Assembly: GCF_019393635.1 (NCBI RefSeq)
Contig: NC_057867.1
Coordinates: 1,196,527-1,260,526 of the forward strand
Length of the DNA stretch: 64,000 nucleotides
Source: Dromiciops gliroides
Lineage: Eukaryota > Chordata > Mammalia > Microbiotheria > Microbiotheriidae
Direction: 5' to 3'
Made by a program: the position numbers and the translations under genes. Under the pieces are notes generated by a model that did not search any database, was not told where the DNA came from, and worked only from the letters and a program-made list of their open reading frames with translations. Below, one piece after another: positions 25,706 through 35,439 of the stretch (the first letter of the stretch is position 1; each line of letters opens with the position of its first letter).

Positions 25706-28700
25706 CTATACCTATAGAGAGAAGGTATAAAATTGCATTTGCTAAACTCAGTTCTTGGAAGTATATGCTAATGCTCAGCTTCTCCCTGACTCCTGTAAAC
25801 ATAAATGGGTGGAGAGCTACATATGCCTCTGGGCAATCCAAGGACTCCGCTAAAATGGCCTACATTCATCCAGTTCTTTCTTCAATACTTCCCTTTCCGC
25901 CTGGCTTTCCCGAAGCTCCTCGTTTGCAATTTTGTGGGCTAGAGAAAACAGACACCAAGGAAGAGATTTATGAGTGGGGGTCCTAGCCTAGACTGCCCTC
26001 AAGTGGCTGGGGGATGCTAAGACCATTCATTTTACAGTAGAGGTGATGGAGACTCAATAAGAGGGAGGGACTTTCTCAAGATCACCCAGTTATTGCAGGA
26101 GCTAAGGTTAAGGAATGTTTTCCTGAATCCTAGTCTAGTGCCTTCCCTTCCATTCTCTTTGTCCACTCTTTGAGGCTCAGCTCTAGTGTCACCTCCCCTG
26201 GGACATTTTCCGCAGCTAGGTTAGACTAACCAGATTTCATCCTCCTCTAATGGAAGAGAGAGGAGGAAGGGTAGGAAGAATGTCAGAATGAAGGGCCACA
26301 CTTGTGGAGGGAACTGATAGTTCTACTTGGCAGCCTGAGCTCCCCAAAGGTTTAAGATTTGGACTTTCCTTGCTCCTCAGCTCACCTTTTTGCAGTTCAT
26401 TAATTATATTGGTCATTTCTTCAATTCTGGGATTACAGTTCTCTGTTATGGAAGGAGAGAAAAGTTAGGCCTTTGGGTTAATAACAGCAACATTTTCATA
26501 GTGCCTTAGGGTTTGCAAAGCACTGTACATGCTTCCTCACTGGATCCTCGCAACAACCCTAGGAGATAAGTGCCATGAGCATTACCACTATTTTACAGAA
26601 ACTGAGGAGAGAGAAGTGAAGCGACTTGCCCAGGATCACACAGTTTACAAATGTCTGAGGCTGGATTTGAATTTTCCTGTCAATACCATCAAAAAGCAAC
26701 CAACCAACCGCAATGCTCATCAGTGTTGTACATGGGGTTTGGAGTCGGAAGAACCAGGGCTGGAATCCTAGCTCTAAAGGAGAGCGAAGACATATTCATT
26801 AGACAAACAGCTGATGAGAATGTCTTGATTTCCCCCTAGTTCCTCCCTTTGTTCCAATTCAACACTTTTGCTGATTCCATGTAATTCGCCTCGTTTCTTG
26901 TTAGCTTCATAATAACAGAGTGACATTTCATGTGGCCCATGGGCAGCAAACAGGTGCCGGAGTATATCAGAAGTTCTTAAATGTTTTGGTAATTGTATGT
27001 CAATATAATTAGATCCCCTTTTCATTCTATATATTTAATTTTATGCACTTAAAAACCTTCTGAGGAGGGGTCCATAGGTTTCTCCAGACTGCCAAAGGGG
27101 TCTATGACACAAATAAGGTTAAGGACCCTTGAACCACCAAGCTATAACATCCTGATTTCCCATTGTTATTTAGTAATTTTTTTTCAATTGTGTCCATTTG
27201 GATTTTCTTGGAAGGATTTGCTATTATTAGAAGGATTTGCTATTTCTTTCTCTGCCTCCTTTTTGTTTTTATTTTTTGGTGAGGCAATTGGGGTTAAGTG
27301 ACTTGCCCAAGGTCACACAGCTAGTAAGTGTTAAGTGTCTGATGTTGGATTTGAACTCAGGTCCTCCTGAATCCAGGGCAGGTGCTATACCTAGCTGCTC
27401 ATCCCCTGCAACCATCCACAAATCACCATGGACCTGTTTGTTTGCTTCCCTGTAAAATTAACACGAGCAAAATGAAAACCATCATTGGACCCTTATAGCT
27501 CTAAAAGCTTTGGAATCTCTAAGCCCCTGCCCCCAGAAACTGATATTGGTCCTTTTGGTTAAATGGGGATGATAGGATTATAAGGTCTTTTGGGTCCAAC
27601 TCAGCTATAAGATACTTGGGTACATTGATCTCCCTTCTAGGAAGACCTCTGTAGAGCTTTACAGTCACTCATGAGCCAGCACTTCAGGGGCTTGGGTTGA
27701 TCTTTGAGGAGGATTTTTGTATGATTTTGTATGATTTTTGTAGGTCTCAGTGGTTTTTTTTTGGCGGGGCAATGGGGGTTAAGTGACTTGCCCAGGGTCA
27801 CACAGCTAATAAGTGTCAAGTGTCTGAGGTCGGATTTGAACTCAGGTCCTCCTGAATCCAGGGCCGGTGTTTTATCCACTGCGCCACCTAGGCACTCCCG
27901 GTCTCAGTTTTCTTACCCATAAAATGAGAAAGTTGGCTTTAATGATCTCTAACATCTTTGTTGTGTCCTGAGGAAGCTGTATGGAGGTCAAGAAGCAACA
28001 GTTGGAACCAAACATGGGGGTAAGATTGGAAAAGGGCTGTGTATTGTCACTTTAACTTATGTGAAGAGTACATCATGTGAAATGCCAGTTTGTTTAAATC
28101 AAAAGCCAGAATTAAGGATGCTGGGAGAAATATCAACAATCTCAGATATGCAGATGTTACCACTCTGCTGGCAGAAGAAGCTTCTTGATAACGGTGAAAG
28201 AGAAGAGTGTAAAAGTTGGCTTGAAACTTAACATCACAAAAACAAAGATCAGGGGCAGCTAGGTGGCACAGTGGATAAAGCACGGGCCTTGGATTCAGGA
28301 GGACCTGAGTTCAAATCCAGTCTCAGACATTTGACACTAGCTGTGTGACCCTGGGCAAGTCACTTAACCCTCATTGCCCCGCAAAAAAACCCCAAAAATC
28401 CAAAACCAAAAAAACCCAAACAAAACAACCAAAGATCATAGCAACTGGTCCTATCACTTCCTGGCAAATGGAGAAGAAATGGAATGGAAGTGTCAGATTT
28501 TATATTCTTAAGCTCAAAGACCACAGTAGGCAGTGACTGCAGGCATCAATTAAAAGACACTTGCTCCTTGGAAGGAAAGCTATGGCAAACCTGGACAGCA
28601 GCAGACTGATCACCTTGGACAAAGGTCCGCTTGGTCAAAGCTATGGTTTTCCAGTAGAGATGAAGGACTGAGAATTGGACTTTAAGGAAAGCTAAGTGCC

Positions 28701-31068
28701 GCAGAATCTATGCTCTTGAAATGCTGGGGAAGACTTCTGAGAGTCCCTTGGACAGAAAGGAGATGAAATCAGTCAAGAAATGAATCCAGGCTCTTCACTG
28801 GAAGGACAAATACCGCAGCAGAAGCTGAAATCCTTTGGCCACAGAATGAGAAGATGGGACTCACTGGAAGAGACCTTGATGTTGGGGAAGTGAAGGCAAA
28901 AGGAGAAGGGGCCAGAAGAGCATGAGATGGATGGAGAGTGTCATGCAAGCAATGAACATGAGCTTGGGCAGACTTCGGGAGACAGGGGAGGCCAGAAGGG
29001 CCTGGTGTGTTGTGGTCCATAGGGTCATGAAGAGTCAGACATGACAACAATAAGCATCTTCCCAACTATAAAAGTGGATCTCGAGGTAGCTAGGTGGCGC
29101 AGTGGATAGAGCACCAGCCCTGGAGTCAGGAGGACCTGAGTTCAAATCTGACCTCAGAAACTTAACACTTACTAGCTGTGTGACCCTCGGCAAGTCACTT
29201 AACCCCAATTGCCTCACTAAAAAAAAAAAAAAAGTGGATCTTCATCTGATCAGAATAGCTCATGTTTCTATGGTGCCTGAAGGTCTGTAAAGAGCTTTAT
29301 TATTTATTATTATTTATATTATCTCATTTTACTCTCAAAACAACCAGGTAAAGCAGGTGCTGTTATTATCCCCTCTTTATAGACAATGAAACTAAGACTC
29401 AGAGGAGTTAAATGACTCCTCCCTCCCTCATGTCTGAGGTAAGGTTAGAACCCAGGTCACTCATGGCCCCAAGCCCAGAAGCCTCCATCACGCTGCCTCT
29501 GATATGAAAAGGGAGTCAGCCTTATATCCTCCACTCTCATGGCTCTTTTGCACTGCAACATCTCCTACTTCTCTTTGGGCCTTCAGATCTATGGTTCCTT
29601 TTGATTTGGAATGCCATGCACTGTGAACCCACTGATTGTCAGGTATCAAGATCTGGTATTGATCATTCCCTTTTTAGAAAGGTCCTGAGTTGCAAATTTT
29701 TCCTTCCCCGCTCCCCCCCCCCCCCATGCCTTAACAGGGCTCTTGGAATCTTTGTCAAAGCAACTAGAGTATTCGTCTTTGGAAGATGACCCTGTGCTCA
29801 AAGGAAGGGTGCTTGCTGATGAGATCAAGGGGCCCAGAAAGAGGTCACTCAGGGTCAGCAGCCTGTGCAAGAACATATTACCTTTCTCCATTCTCTTGAT
29901 TAACCAGAGCAGGCCTTCTGTTATCACCAAATACTTGGGTTGTGCTCCCTAAAGAAAAACAAAATACAGTTAAGGAAAAGTTTGGATCCAATCTCAATTC
30001 CTTCACACGGAGAAGGCAGCCTGCCACGGAGGATGCTGAATTGAAATTCTGGGCATAGATTTGTTTTTTTACTCTTGTAAAGGGCTTTCTTTTTTTCCCT
30101 AAGTAGTTTCCTTCCATTCTAAAAATTAATGGAGCTCAGGGCCAGGACAGCCTTTGGAGTGAATTTGAACCTAGTCACAGATTTTCCTGAGCTCCACCAC
30201 TTTTTTCACAGAAATGAAATGGGGAGGGAGAAAAACTCTGATGAAGGGAGGGAAAATTGGGAGCATTGGGACATAGTAGGGTCTTTCAGGGACCTGGTAT
30301 ATAAGGGATTGGAAACAATCATGAGGATTCAGGAGCATACGAGTCATCTTACTGCTATGGATACTTAAAGGGAATCTTGAACACATACACTCCTTTTAAA
30401 AATAACACCAAGGGGGCAGCTAGATGGCGAAGTGGATAGAGCACCGGCCCTGGAGTCAGGAGGACCTGAGTTTAAATCCAACCTCAGACACTTAACACTT
30501 ACTAGCTGTGTGACCCTGGGCAAGTCACTTAACCCCAACTGCCTCACCAAAAAATAAAAAAATAAAATGGTGAAGTACTCTAAAATAAAAAAACAACCCC
30601 CAAAACGAATTGAAGAAAACATATACCAGAGGAGTGGAGACATGGAAGGTGGACAGTCAGGTATATCGTATACATTAGGGTGGGGGCAGGTTTTGTGCAC
30701 AGCTGGTGCACATTTTCCAAGATCAATAACATCCCAGACAGCGAACTGGACTTGAGGGAAGCAGGGCTACCCAAAATTGGTGCCTCACTCTCTCTTCCCG
30801 AGTCATTCCTGAGTCCAGTGGCAAGACAGAAATCAGGATGCCTGGGGATGGCCTGGGTTCAGGGAATGGCCTTGGGGTCTTCAATGTGTGACCAAGCTCT
30901 AAGCACTCCACAAAGTGCTCTCATCTGCCCATTCTGCAGAGGGAATGCTTCCCTTGCTTGGGGTAGATACCCCCTAACTCCTGAGCAGCTTTGAGGCCTG
31001 TCAGTTACCTTCAACCTGGTCTGCCCCTGTTCCAAGACGTTCACCTGGGTGGCAGTTGTGCGGGCCAT
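13074..31068 (-). CDS. SYCE1L: SYCE1L, synaptonemal complex central element 1-like, 12 coding exons
   Basis: A coiled-coil protein related to SYCE1, which sits in the synaptonemal complex central element; the role of the L paralogue is poorly known. Exons in order: 31068-31009, 29948-29882, 26442-26386, 25938-25864, 24156-24109, 23962-23908, 21939-21850, 21086-21023, 20588-20522, 20287-20149, 20065-19976, 13245-13074. Phases agree throughout and give 327 residues without an internal stop. Family matches include 'NPRIEEMTNIINELQK', 'KTHLEEILSMKQ', 'FEQQLEELMEKHKALWELH', 'PERLSQEINN' and 'SEHYQELQQKY', in the same order as in SYCE1. Paralogue choice rests on MON1B being next door, as on human 16q23. 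The donor at 25863 (GTAGGC) is weak, and exon 7 uses the acceptor before 'ACAACAG' to keep frame. The final intron spans 6.7 kb of repeats. Residues after about 290 are low in similarity. Confidence 0.88.
13321..13356 (+). repeat. (CA)n microsatellite
   Basis: About 18 CA units; a second CA/TA run lies at 13462-13492. Both are inside SYCE1L intron 11. Confidence 0.95.
13708..13855 (+). repeat. CORE-SINE with 16-bp target duplication
   Basis: Near-consensus copy; the duplication 'aagaaatgttgagcta' on both sides marks a retrotransposed insertion into older L1 sequence. Confidence 0.92.
14125..14280 (-). repeat. CORE-SINE, antisense
   Basis: Starts after a T-rich stretch with 'ccggcaaggcaatgagg' and ends 'gcgccacctagctacccc'. 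Confidence 0.9.
14428..14580 (+). repeat. CORE-SINE
   Basis: Near-consensus copy with A-rich tail and target duplication 'aaaatgaatgttt'. Confidence 0.92.
15108..15345 (-). repeat. Mar1-like SINE joined to a CORE-SINE remnant
   Basis: 'tgttgttgtttgtccttc' and 'gctgtgcaaagtcaccagcc' with 'catctgggtccagtggcaag' match the marsupial Mar1 layout. The last 90 bases look like an antisense CORE-SINE end ('ccactgcaccacctaa'). Confidence 0.65.
15465..15608 (-). repeat. CORE-SINE, antisense
   Basis: Antisense copy from 'agggcaatgggggttaag' to 'gccacctagccacccc'. Confidence 0.92.
15852..15995 (-). repeat. CORE-SINE, antisense
   Basis: Antisense copy close to consensus, after a T/C-rich tail. Confidence 0.92.
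16034..16172 (-). repeat. CORE-SINE, antisense
   Basis: A second antisense copy about 40 bases after the previous one, each with its own T-rich tail, so two independent insertions. The text 'ctgccctgtgcctttt' before the pair and 'agccctgtgccttttcaagg' after it suggests the flanking target was duplicated. Confidence 0.9.
16180..16535 (+). mobile_element. L2-type LINE 3' end
   Basis: Ends with the common L2-like tail 'ataaatgcttgttgattgac', preceded by 'ggcagggaccttgttttgcc'. Decayed. Confidence 0.55.
16591..16962 (-). repeat. Solo LTR, retroviral fossil
   Basis: On the minus strand the block runs TGTAACGATTGG to CCCTTAACA, with an AATAAA and a following U5-like piece. Flanking 'acac' on both sides fits a 4-bp target duplication, though the area is CA-rich. 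It lies in SYCE1L intron 11. Looks like a whole single LTR with no internal part. Confidence 0.65.
16963..17155 (+). repeat. Degenerate CA-rich tandem sequence
   Basis: Imperfect repeats of about 20-35 bases ('acacacaggtatccaga', 'agagatatccagattcaca') end in a pure CA run at 17127-17155. Confidence 0.7.
17170..19485 (+). mobile_element. L2-clade LINE fossil
   Basis: Frames carry LINE landmarks in the right order: an endonuclease-like 'HTLDLAITHKCTT' with 'AQSDHS' (about 17330-17410), an RT-like 'GIPQGS' (about 18567) and the L2-style tail 'acttaataaatgctagctg' ending near 19480. Many stops and frame changes. The length makes it the longest L2 copy in the window. It sits in SYCE1L intron 11. 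Confidence 0.75.
19490..19935 (+). repeat. Purine-rich low-complexity tract
   Basis: Long imperfect AGA, GGA and ACACA runs close to the exon 11 donor of SYCE1L. They give spurious serine/leucine-rich open frames on the minus strand. Confidence 0.85.
22170..22445 (+). mobile_element. L2-type LINE 3' end
   Basis: 'ttgagggctgggactgtc' followed by 'gtaggtgcttaataaatgct' is the familiar L2-like 3' tail. Intronic in SYCE1L. Confidence 0.6.
22790..23745 (+). mobile_element. L1 3' end fragments
   Basis: One piece (22790-23030) ends in 'aataaaatactattaaaac'. A second (23110-23745) has the L1 line 'caactggggaatggctgaac' and 'gaagagaaccaagagaaca'. Both are sense and lie in SYCE1L intron 6. Confidence 0.7.
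24485..24632 (-). repeat. CORE-SINE, antisense
   Basis: Antisense copy flanked by 'cccccattaattt' on both sides, a target-site duplication. Confidence 0.92.
25081..25246 (-). repeat. CORE-SINE, antisense
   Basis: Antisense copy with an AT-rich tail; 'agattcctt' before and 'agattcttt' after suggest the target duplication. Confidence 0.9.
25660..25700 (+). repeat. (GA)n microsatellite
   Basis: About 20 GA units in SYCE1L intron 4. Confidence 0.95.
26490..26690 (-). repeat. MIR-like SINE
   Basis: 'gggtttgcaaagcactgtac' and 'cttgcccaggatcacacagt' in the MIR order, diverged. SYCE1L intron 2. Confidence 0.75.
27275..27400 (-). repeat. CORE-SINE, antisense
   Basis: Antisense copy; the head end is slightly shortened ('gctatacctagctgctc'). 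Confidence 0.88.
27755..27897 (-). repeat. CORE-SINE, antisense
   Basis: Near-consensus antisense copy; 'aggtctcagt' before and 'cggtctcagt' after look like the target duplication. Confidence 0.9.
28050..29060 (+). mobile_element. RTE-clade LINE 3' part, split by a SINE
   Basis: Decayed frames show the RTE/BovB layout: 'INNLRYADVTTL', 'VGLKLNITKTKI', then after the SINE 'SWQMEKKWN', followed by 'FGHRMRRWDSLEETLMLGK' and 'RVMKSQT'. Several stops. A CORE-SINE at 28254-28430 splits it, with 'aaagatca' duplicated. SYCE1L intron 2. Confidence 0.82.
28254..28430 (+). repeat. CORE-SINE inside RTE
   Basis: Sense copy with a long A/C-rich tail and target duplication 'aaagatca'. Confidence 0.92.
29083..29235 (+). 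repeat. CORE-SINE
   Basis: Sense copy whose tail is a 16-base A-run; 'aaagtggatct' flanks it on both sides. Confidence 0.92.
29290..29500 (-). repeat. MIR-like SINE
   Basis: 'attttactctcaaaacaacc' and 'gactcagaggagttaaatga' in MIR order, diverged. Confidence 0.6.
30413..30562 (+). repeat. CORE-SINE
   Basis: Near-consensus sense copy with an A/T-rich tail, in SYCE1L intron 1. Confidence 0.92.
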
Positions 31069-31144
31069 AGCTTCTAGAAGCCACAGGTGAGAGCTGGGAG
31101 CCTCAGCAGCCCTCCCTGAACACTCCCCACACCCCTAGAGGCAG

Positions 31145-31525
31145 GAAGCCCCAAGTTCCAATCTGGCCTCTGATACCCACTAGCTGTGTGACTGTGGGCA
31201 GGTCACTTCACCCTGTCTGCCTCAGTTTCTTCATCTGTCAAATGAGCCCAAGAAGGAAGTGCAAACCACTCCAGCATCTGTGTCAAGAAAACCCCAGATG
31301 GGTTCACAATTTAGAAGAGTGTAACTCAAAATAGGTCAACGCCAGGGAGTTACAGGGTCTGTCAGGGCAAAATGGTGTGTGTGTGGGGGGGGGGAACTGG
31401 GTAGTCCAATTCGGATCGAAACGGCCGTTTCTTAGAGCAAGGGCCCTGGACCTGAGTTCACGACATTTACTAGCTGTGTGACCCTGGGCAAGTCACTTAA
31501 CCCTCATTGCCTCCCAAAACCAAAC
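31145..31525 (+). repeat. Two partial CORE-SINE copies
   Basis: 31145-31300 has 'ctagctgtgtgactgtgggc' and a MIR-like end. 31440-31525 is a 5'-shortened copy with 'ctagctgtgtgaccctgggc'. Confidence 0.75.
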
Positions 31526-31619
31526 CAAGAAATGGCCCTTTCTTTGGCGCTAGAGAAAGTGACCAGGCTTAGGTCAAGGACTCTACTCCGGGGAGGTCTC
31601 AGACTCCCTCCAACCCACA

Positions 31620-32150
31620 GGAAGGGGGCCAAAGCTGACAAGGGGATGTTCCTTTGGGGGGCGGGGGCGCAGCTCCCGGTGCTCTGGCGCGTCGTGGGGC
31701 GCTGCCCCCTGCGGGAGCCCCCCCAAAGGAATGCGCCCTGGGGCCTTCAGCCCCGTTCCGGCCTTCCTCAGGGCGGGGCCCCGCTCGCTCCCTCGCCCTC
31801 GGGCCGGATTCACCTTCTCTCGCGGGCCTGGCTCTCCTCTGGAGCCCGCTCGCGAGCTGCCCCTTTCCCGCCCTTTTCCCACGGCCCAGGGCACATGCGC
31901 AGAGCCAAGTAGCCCAAAGGCGTCCCGAGCGTGCTGAGCTTGGAGCTTTCCGGAAAGAGGCGAGCGGCCCAGGCGCAGGTGCGCATGCGTCCGTGGGGCC
32001 CGCGGGGCCCGGCGGCGGAGCCCCTCCCCTCCCCCCTCTCCCCTCCCTCCTCTGCCCTCACTGCTGCTGCCCCCCCAGATTCCTCTAAATCGCCCAGTAC
32101 CCAAGCGTTCATGGAGCGCCTCGAGGGCCTGCTCTAGAGCTGGGCTCAAG
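31620..32150. promoter_or_regulatory. CpG island upstream of SYCE1L
   Basis: About 500 bases of dense CpG lie 0.55-1.1 kb upstream of the SYCE1L start codon and 1.5 kb past the MON1B 3' end. It could be the SYCE1L promoter with a 5' UTR intron. Open frames cross it on both strands but none resembles a known protein. An NRF1-like 'gcgcatgcg' lies at 31981-31989. Confidence 0.5.
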
Positions 32151-32390
32151 CTGTGCCTTCACCAACACCCCCTACTTGCCCAAGCGGGGCATGCATGCCA
32201 GGTTCCCGGAAAAGGGATCAGGCAGGACGCCCCACCCTAGAGCGGGCAGCGACACTGCAACACAAGGCCTGACTATTGAGGGTTCCAAGAGGAGAGGATG
32301 AGAGTCGAAGATTCCAACCACGGGGAAGGGGGAAGTTGGGGGGGGCAGGGGGCCGCGGAGGCAGGTGATGCTGTCCAGCCAACAGCAATC

Positions 32391-32605
32391 GGGGCAGTTA
32401 GGTGGCATGAAGGATATAGCACTAGACATGGAGTCAAGTTCTGAATTCGAATCCACTCTCAGATTCTTCCTAGCTGGGTGACCTTGGGCAAGTCAGTTCA
32501 CCTCTGCCTCAGTTTCCTCAACAGTAAAAAGGAGAATCCTAGTAGGACCTCTCTCTCAGGGTTGTTGTGAGGATCTAATGAGATGACATTTACAAAGTGC
32601 TAAAG
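32391..32605 (+). repeat. MIR SINE
   Basis: 'ggtgaccttgggcaagtcag' with 'tcagggttgttgtgaggatc' is the classic MIR order, diverged from consensus. Confidence 0.85.
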
Positions 32606-33641
32606 TGCAATAAGAGGGAGTACAATAGACATTCTCTGGTGTGAGTCAGGATAGGTAGGTGGCACTGAAGGCCCAAGTTAACTATGGAGCATAGTGGATT
32701 TGCCATAGCACAGGGAGGAAGGGGTTAGGGATTGAGGGGCAGTGAAGACAGTTGGGGATGGAGAATGGGACTTTTTGGCCAGGGGTTCAGAATCACTGGT
32801 ATGGGGAAAATGAGGTGAAGGGGACCCCTGAAGAATGGGTTCAAAGTGTCTGTGGCTGGAGATACATGATTCCTGTTCAGTTTTCCCAAGAGGCAGGAGC
32901 GGGTCACAGGTCTGGATGGCTTGGGTGGCAGGGGCAGGGGCAGAAATGGCCCTCAGGGCACTGGAGAAGACAGATCCTGAAGGCAGGACTCCTCTAAAGG
33001 CCCTTGGGGTGGGGGGTGTAGGTTGTTGAATGGTCTGCTAAGTAAATCTCCTTTCTGTTAACCCATCAGTGACCTCCATCTGTTTTTTAGGGCCAAGGGC
33101 TCAGCCCAAAACACCAGAGCCTCCAGATGGGTGTTGGCCAGGCAGGATTCCAACCCAGATGCTGTGACTGCATCTGTCTCAGCTGCCTCCCATCCAACAC
33201 AATCTGTCAAGAGGCAGGAGGGAGGGAGGTGTGCAGGAAGGCCCAGGTCAGAATCTGGGGGAAACGCCAGAGTCAGGGGGAGAGACATGGATGAAGAACC
33301 AACCTAACAGCCTGAAGAGTCCAACCAGGAGGAGATGAACCTGAAAAGGGCTCTGTCCCAAGGACTCTCCTGGAGTCAGGTTCTCAGCAGCTGTGGTCTT
33401 AGCACCCTTGCACCCCAATCCAGCTGCTATTTCCTTTCCTCTGCACATGTTGGATTGCCCATCCAGTCCTTCCATGGCAGGAATCCCTCAGCTCCACCAA
33501 TGTGCCAATATGCAAACCTTCCCTGCTAAAATGAGGGCTGATTCAATCCCTCCCAGTGGGTGAAAATTATGTGGCATCTCTCACTTCTTAGTCCAGTCTG
33601 GGAAAAAGTCAAGGAAGGGGCCAGTCTGATTTTGAAAACCT

Positions 33642-33647
33642 TTTATT
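33642..33647 (-). terminator. MON1B: MON1B polyadenylation signal
   Basis: AATAAA on the minus strand, about 640 bases past the MON1B stop. Confidence 0.65.
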
Positions 33648-34288
33648 ATTTCCGCAAATATTGAAGTCAGTGCCTCCAGGTGGTCCCAGGCTAGGCAGAC
33701 AGAGGCAGGGCAGGGGGGGGGGGCCAAAGATAGACCCTGAGGCCAGGAGGAACTGTTCAGAACATGGCAGCCGGTCCTGGCTGAGCCCACTGGGGAGAGA
33801 GGCAGATGATGCCTCTCAGGGACTCACACATAGACTGCAGACTGAGACAGTCAAATAGAACAGCATGCTTGAGAGATGAGCCTACCCAGAGACAGCCTGG
33901 GGTAGCCACAACCTCAGAGCAAGCCACAAAAAGCTTGATCCTCCTAGGCAGACATCCCCCCCCCCCCCGCCTCCCCATCACACTCAAGATGCACTTTAGC
34001 ACCCAGCCACTGACGCATGGAAAAACACTCCCCCCCAAACTGATTCTTATGGACACAGAAACAGACCCTCACAGCTTCCTGAGGACACTTGGCCTTCGAG
34101 TAGCAAGAGAAAGGGAGGACACTCCCTCCTCTAAACCTTGGTCAAGGAATGGGGCCCTTCTCATGTGCCTAGTAGCCACCCAACTCCCCCCAAGACAAGC
34201 CAAGAAAGGGATCAATAGGGCCCCAACCTTCTCACTCCCCAGGCCAGCAGACTAAGGTGCAACAGGGGCATGGACTTGTAGCAGGCTC

Positions 34289-35379
34289 TCAAAGGCCATT
34301 CTCCAGGGCAGAGTCGGTCCTGTTGGGCCCACGCCGGGCTGGGCCAGGGGCCGTCGAGTACTTTGGGGGATATCGGATGAAGAGTCGGTCCTCCTCCCTC
34401 TTCAGCCACCGCAGGAGCTTTGTCACAGCATGGATGGCACCTGATTTAGTCACCAGTGGGTTAAAGCAGCCATAAAGCTCAAATTTGGGTGTCACCTGAG
34501 AGGAGAGATCAGGAGTCAAAGTCCTGGATGCCCTTCCTGGGCCCACAAAACAAAGGGGGTGCCATCACAGAGCCCCAACCTTTTCTGAGAGAAGACCTTC
34601 GACATAGTGATTGCAGCATGGAACCAGGGAGACCAAAGCTGCTTCTACCTCAGCTCCAGAAGCTTTGGACCCACTGCCCTCAGTTTCCTCCTTCATAAAA
34701 TGAAGTTAAGTTGAATGACCTCTAAGTCCCTCCCAGCTCCAGCTTCATCACCGCTAGGCCTCCTTGCTGCCAAGAAGCTGGACTCTGTGTTCTCCCCGCC
34801 CCCTCCCTCTGCAAAGCCCCCTCCCCCAATTCCACCAAGCGCTCCCCTCCCCTACACTTTGATGAAGCTCTTGGTGACATCACAGGGCAGTCAAGTCCCA
34901 TTTTGGGGGTAAATGACTTGGCTAAAGCTCTGCCCTTCTAGAACGCCAGCTATTCTGAGTGGCTGAGCTTTCCCTGGGAAGTGAGTGGAGCAGTTGGTTG
35001 GACATAAAGTTTGGGGACTTTAAAACCTGATTCATCTGGATGCAGATTGAACCAAACTGTTTCTACTTTTTTGGGTTTTTTCTTTTTTGAGGTTTTCCCT
35101 TTTGCTCTGATTCTTCTTTCACAGCATGACTAATACAGAAATATGTTTAATGGAATTGTACATGTATGACCTATATCAGATTGCTTGCTGTCTTGGGGAG
35201 AAGGGAGGAAAATTTGGAACTAAAATCTTATAAAAACAAATGTTGAGGGGCCAGCTAGGTGGCACAGTGGATAGAGCACCGGCCCTGGAGTCAGGAGGAC
35301 CTGAGTTCAAATCAGGCCTCAGACACTTAACACTTACTAGCTATGTGACCCTGGGCAAGTCACTTAACCACAACTGCCT

Positions 35380-35439
<60 letters not shown>

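Noticed and set aside
32040-32137. A plus-strand block 'SKSPSTQAFMERLEG' recalling the PTPN18 N-terminus ('FLERLEA')
   Set aside because: The resemblance is short, a stop follows at once, no donor keeps it open, and no further PTPN18 exons are near.
31583-32149. A 188-codon minus-strand frame in the CpG island
   Set aside because: Composition follows GC content, no similarity is known, and no splice link to SYCE1L exon 1 could be shown.
35383-35433. Regular repeats considered as a CRISPR-like array
   Set aside because: It is a CA microsatellite in a mammalian intron; no spacers exist.
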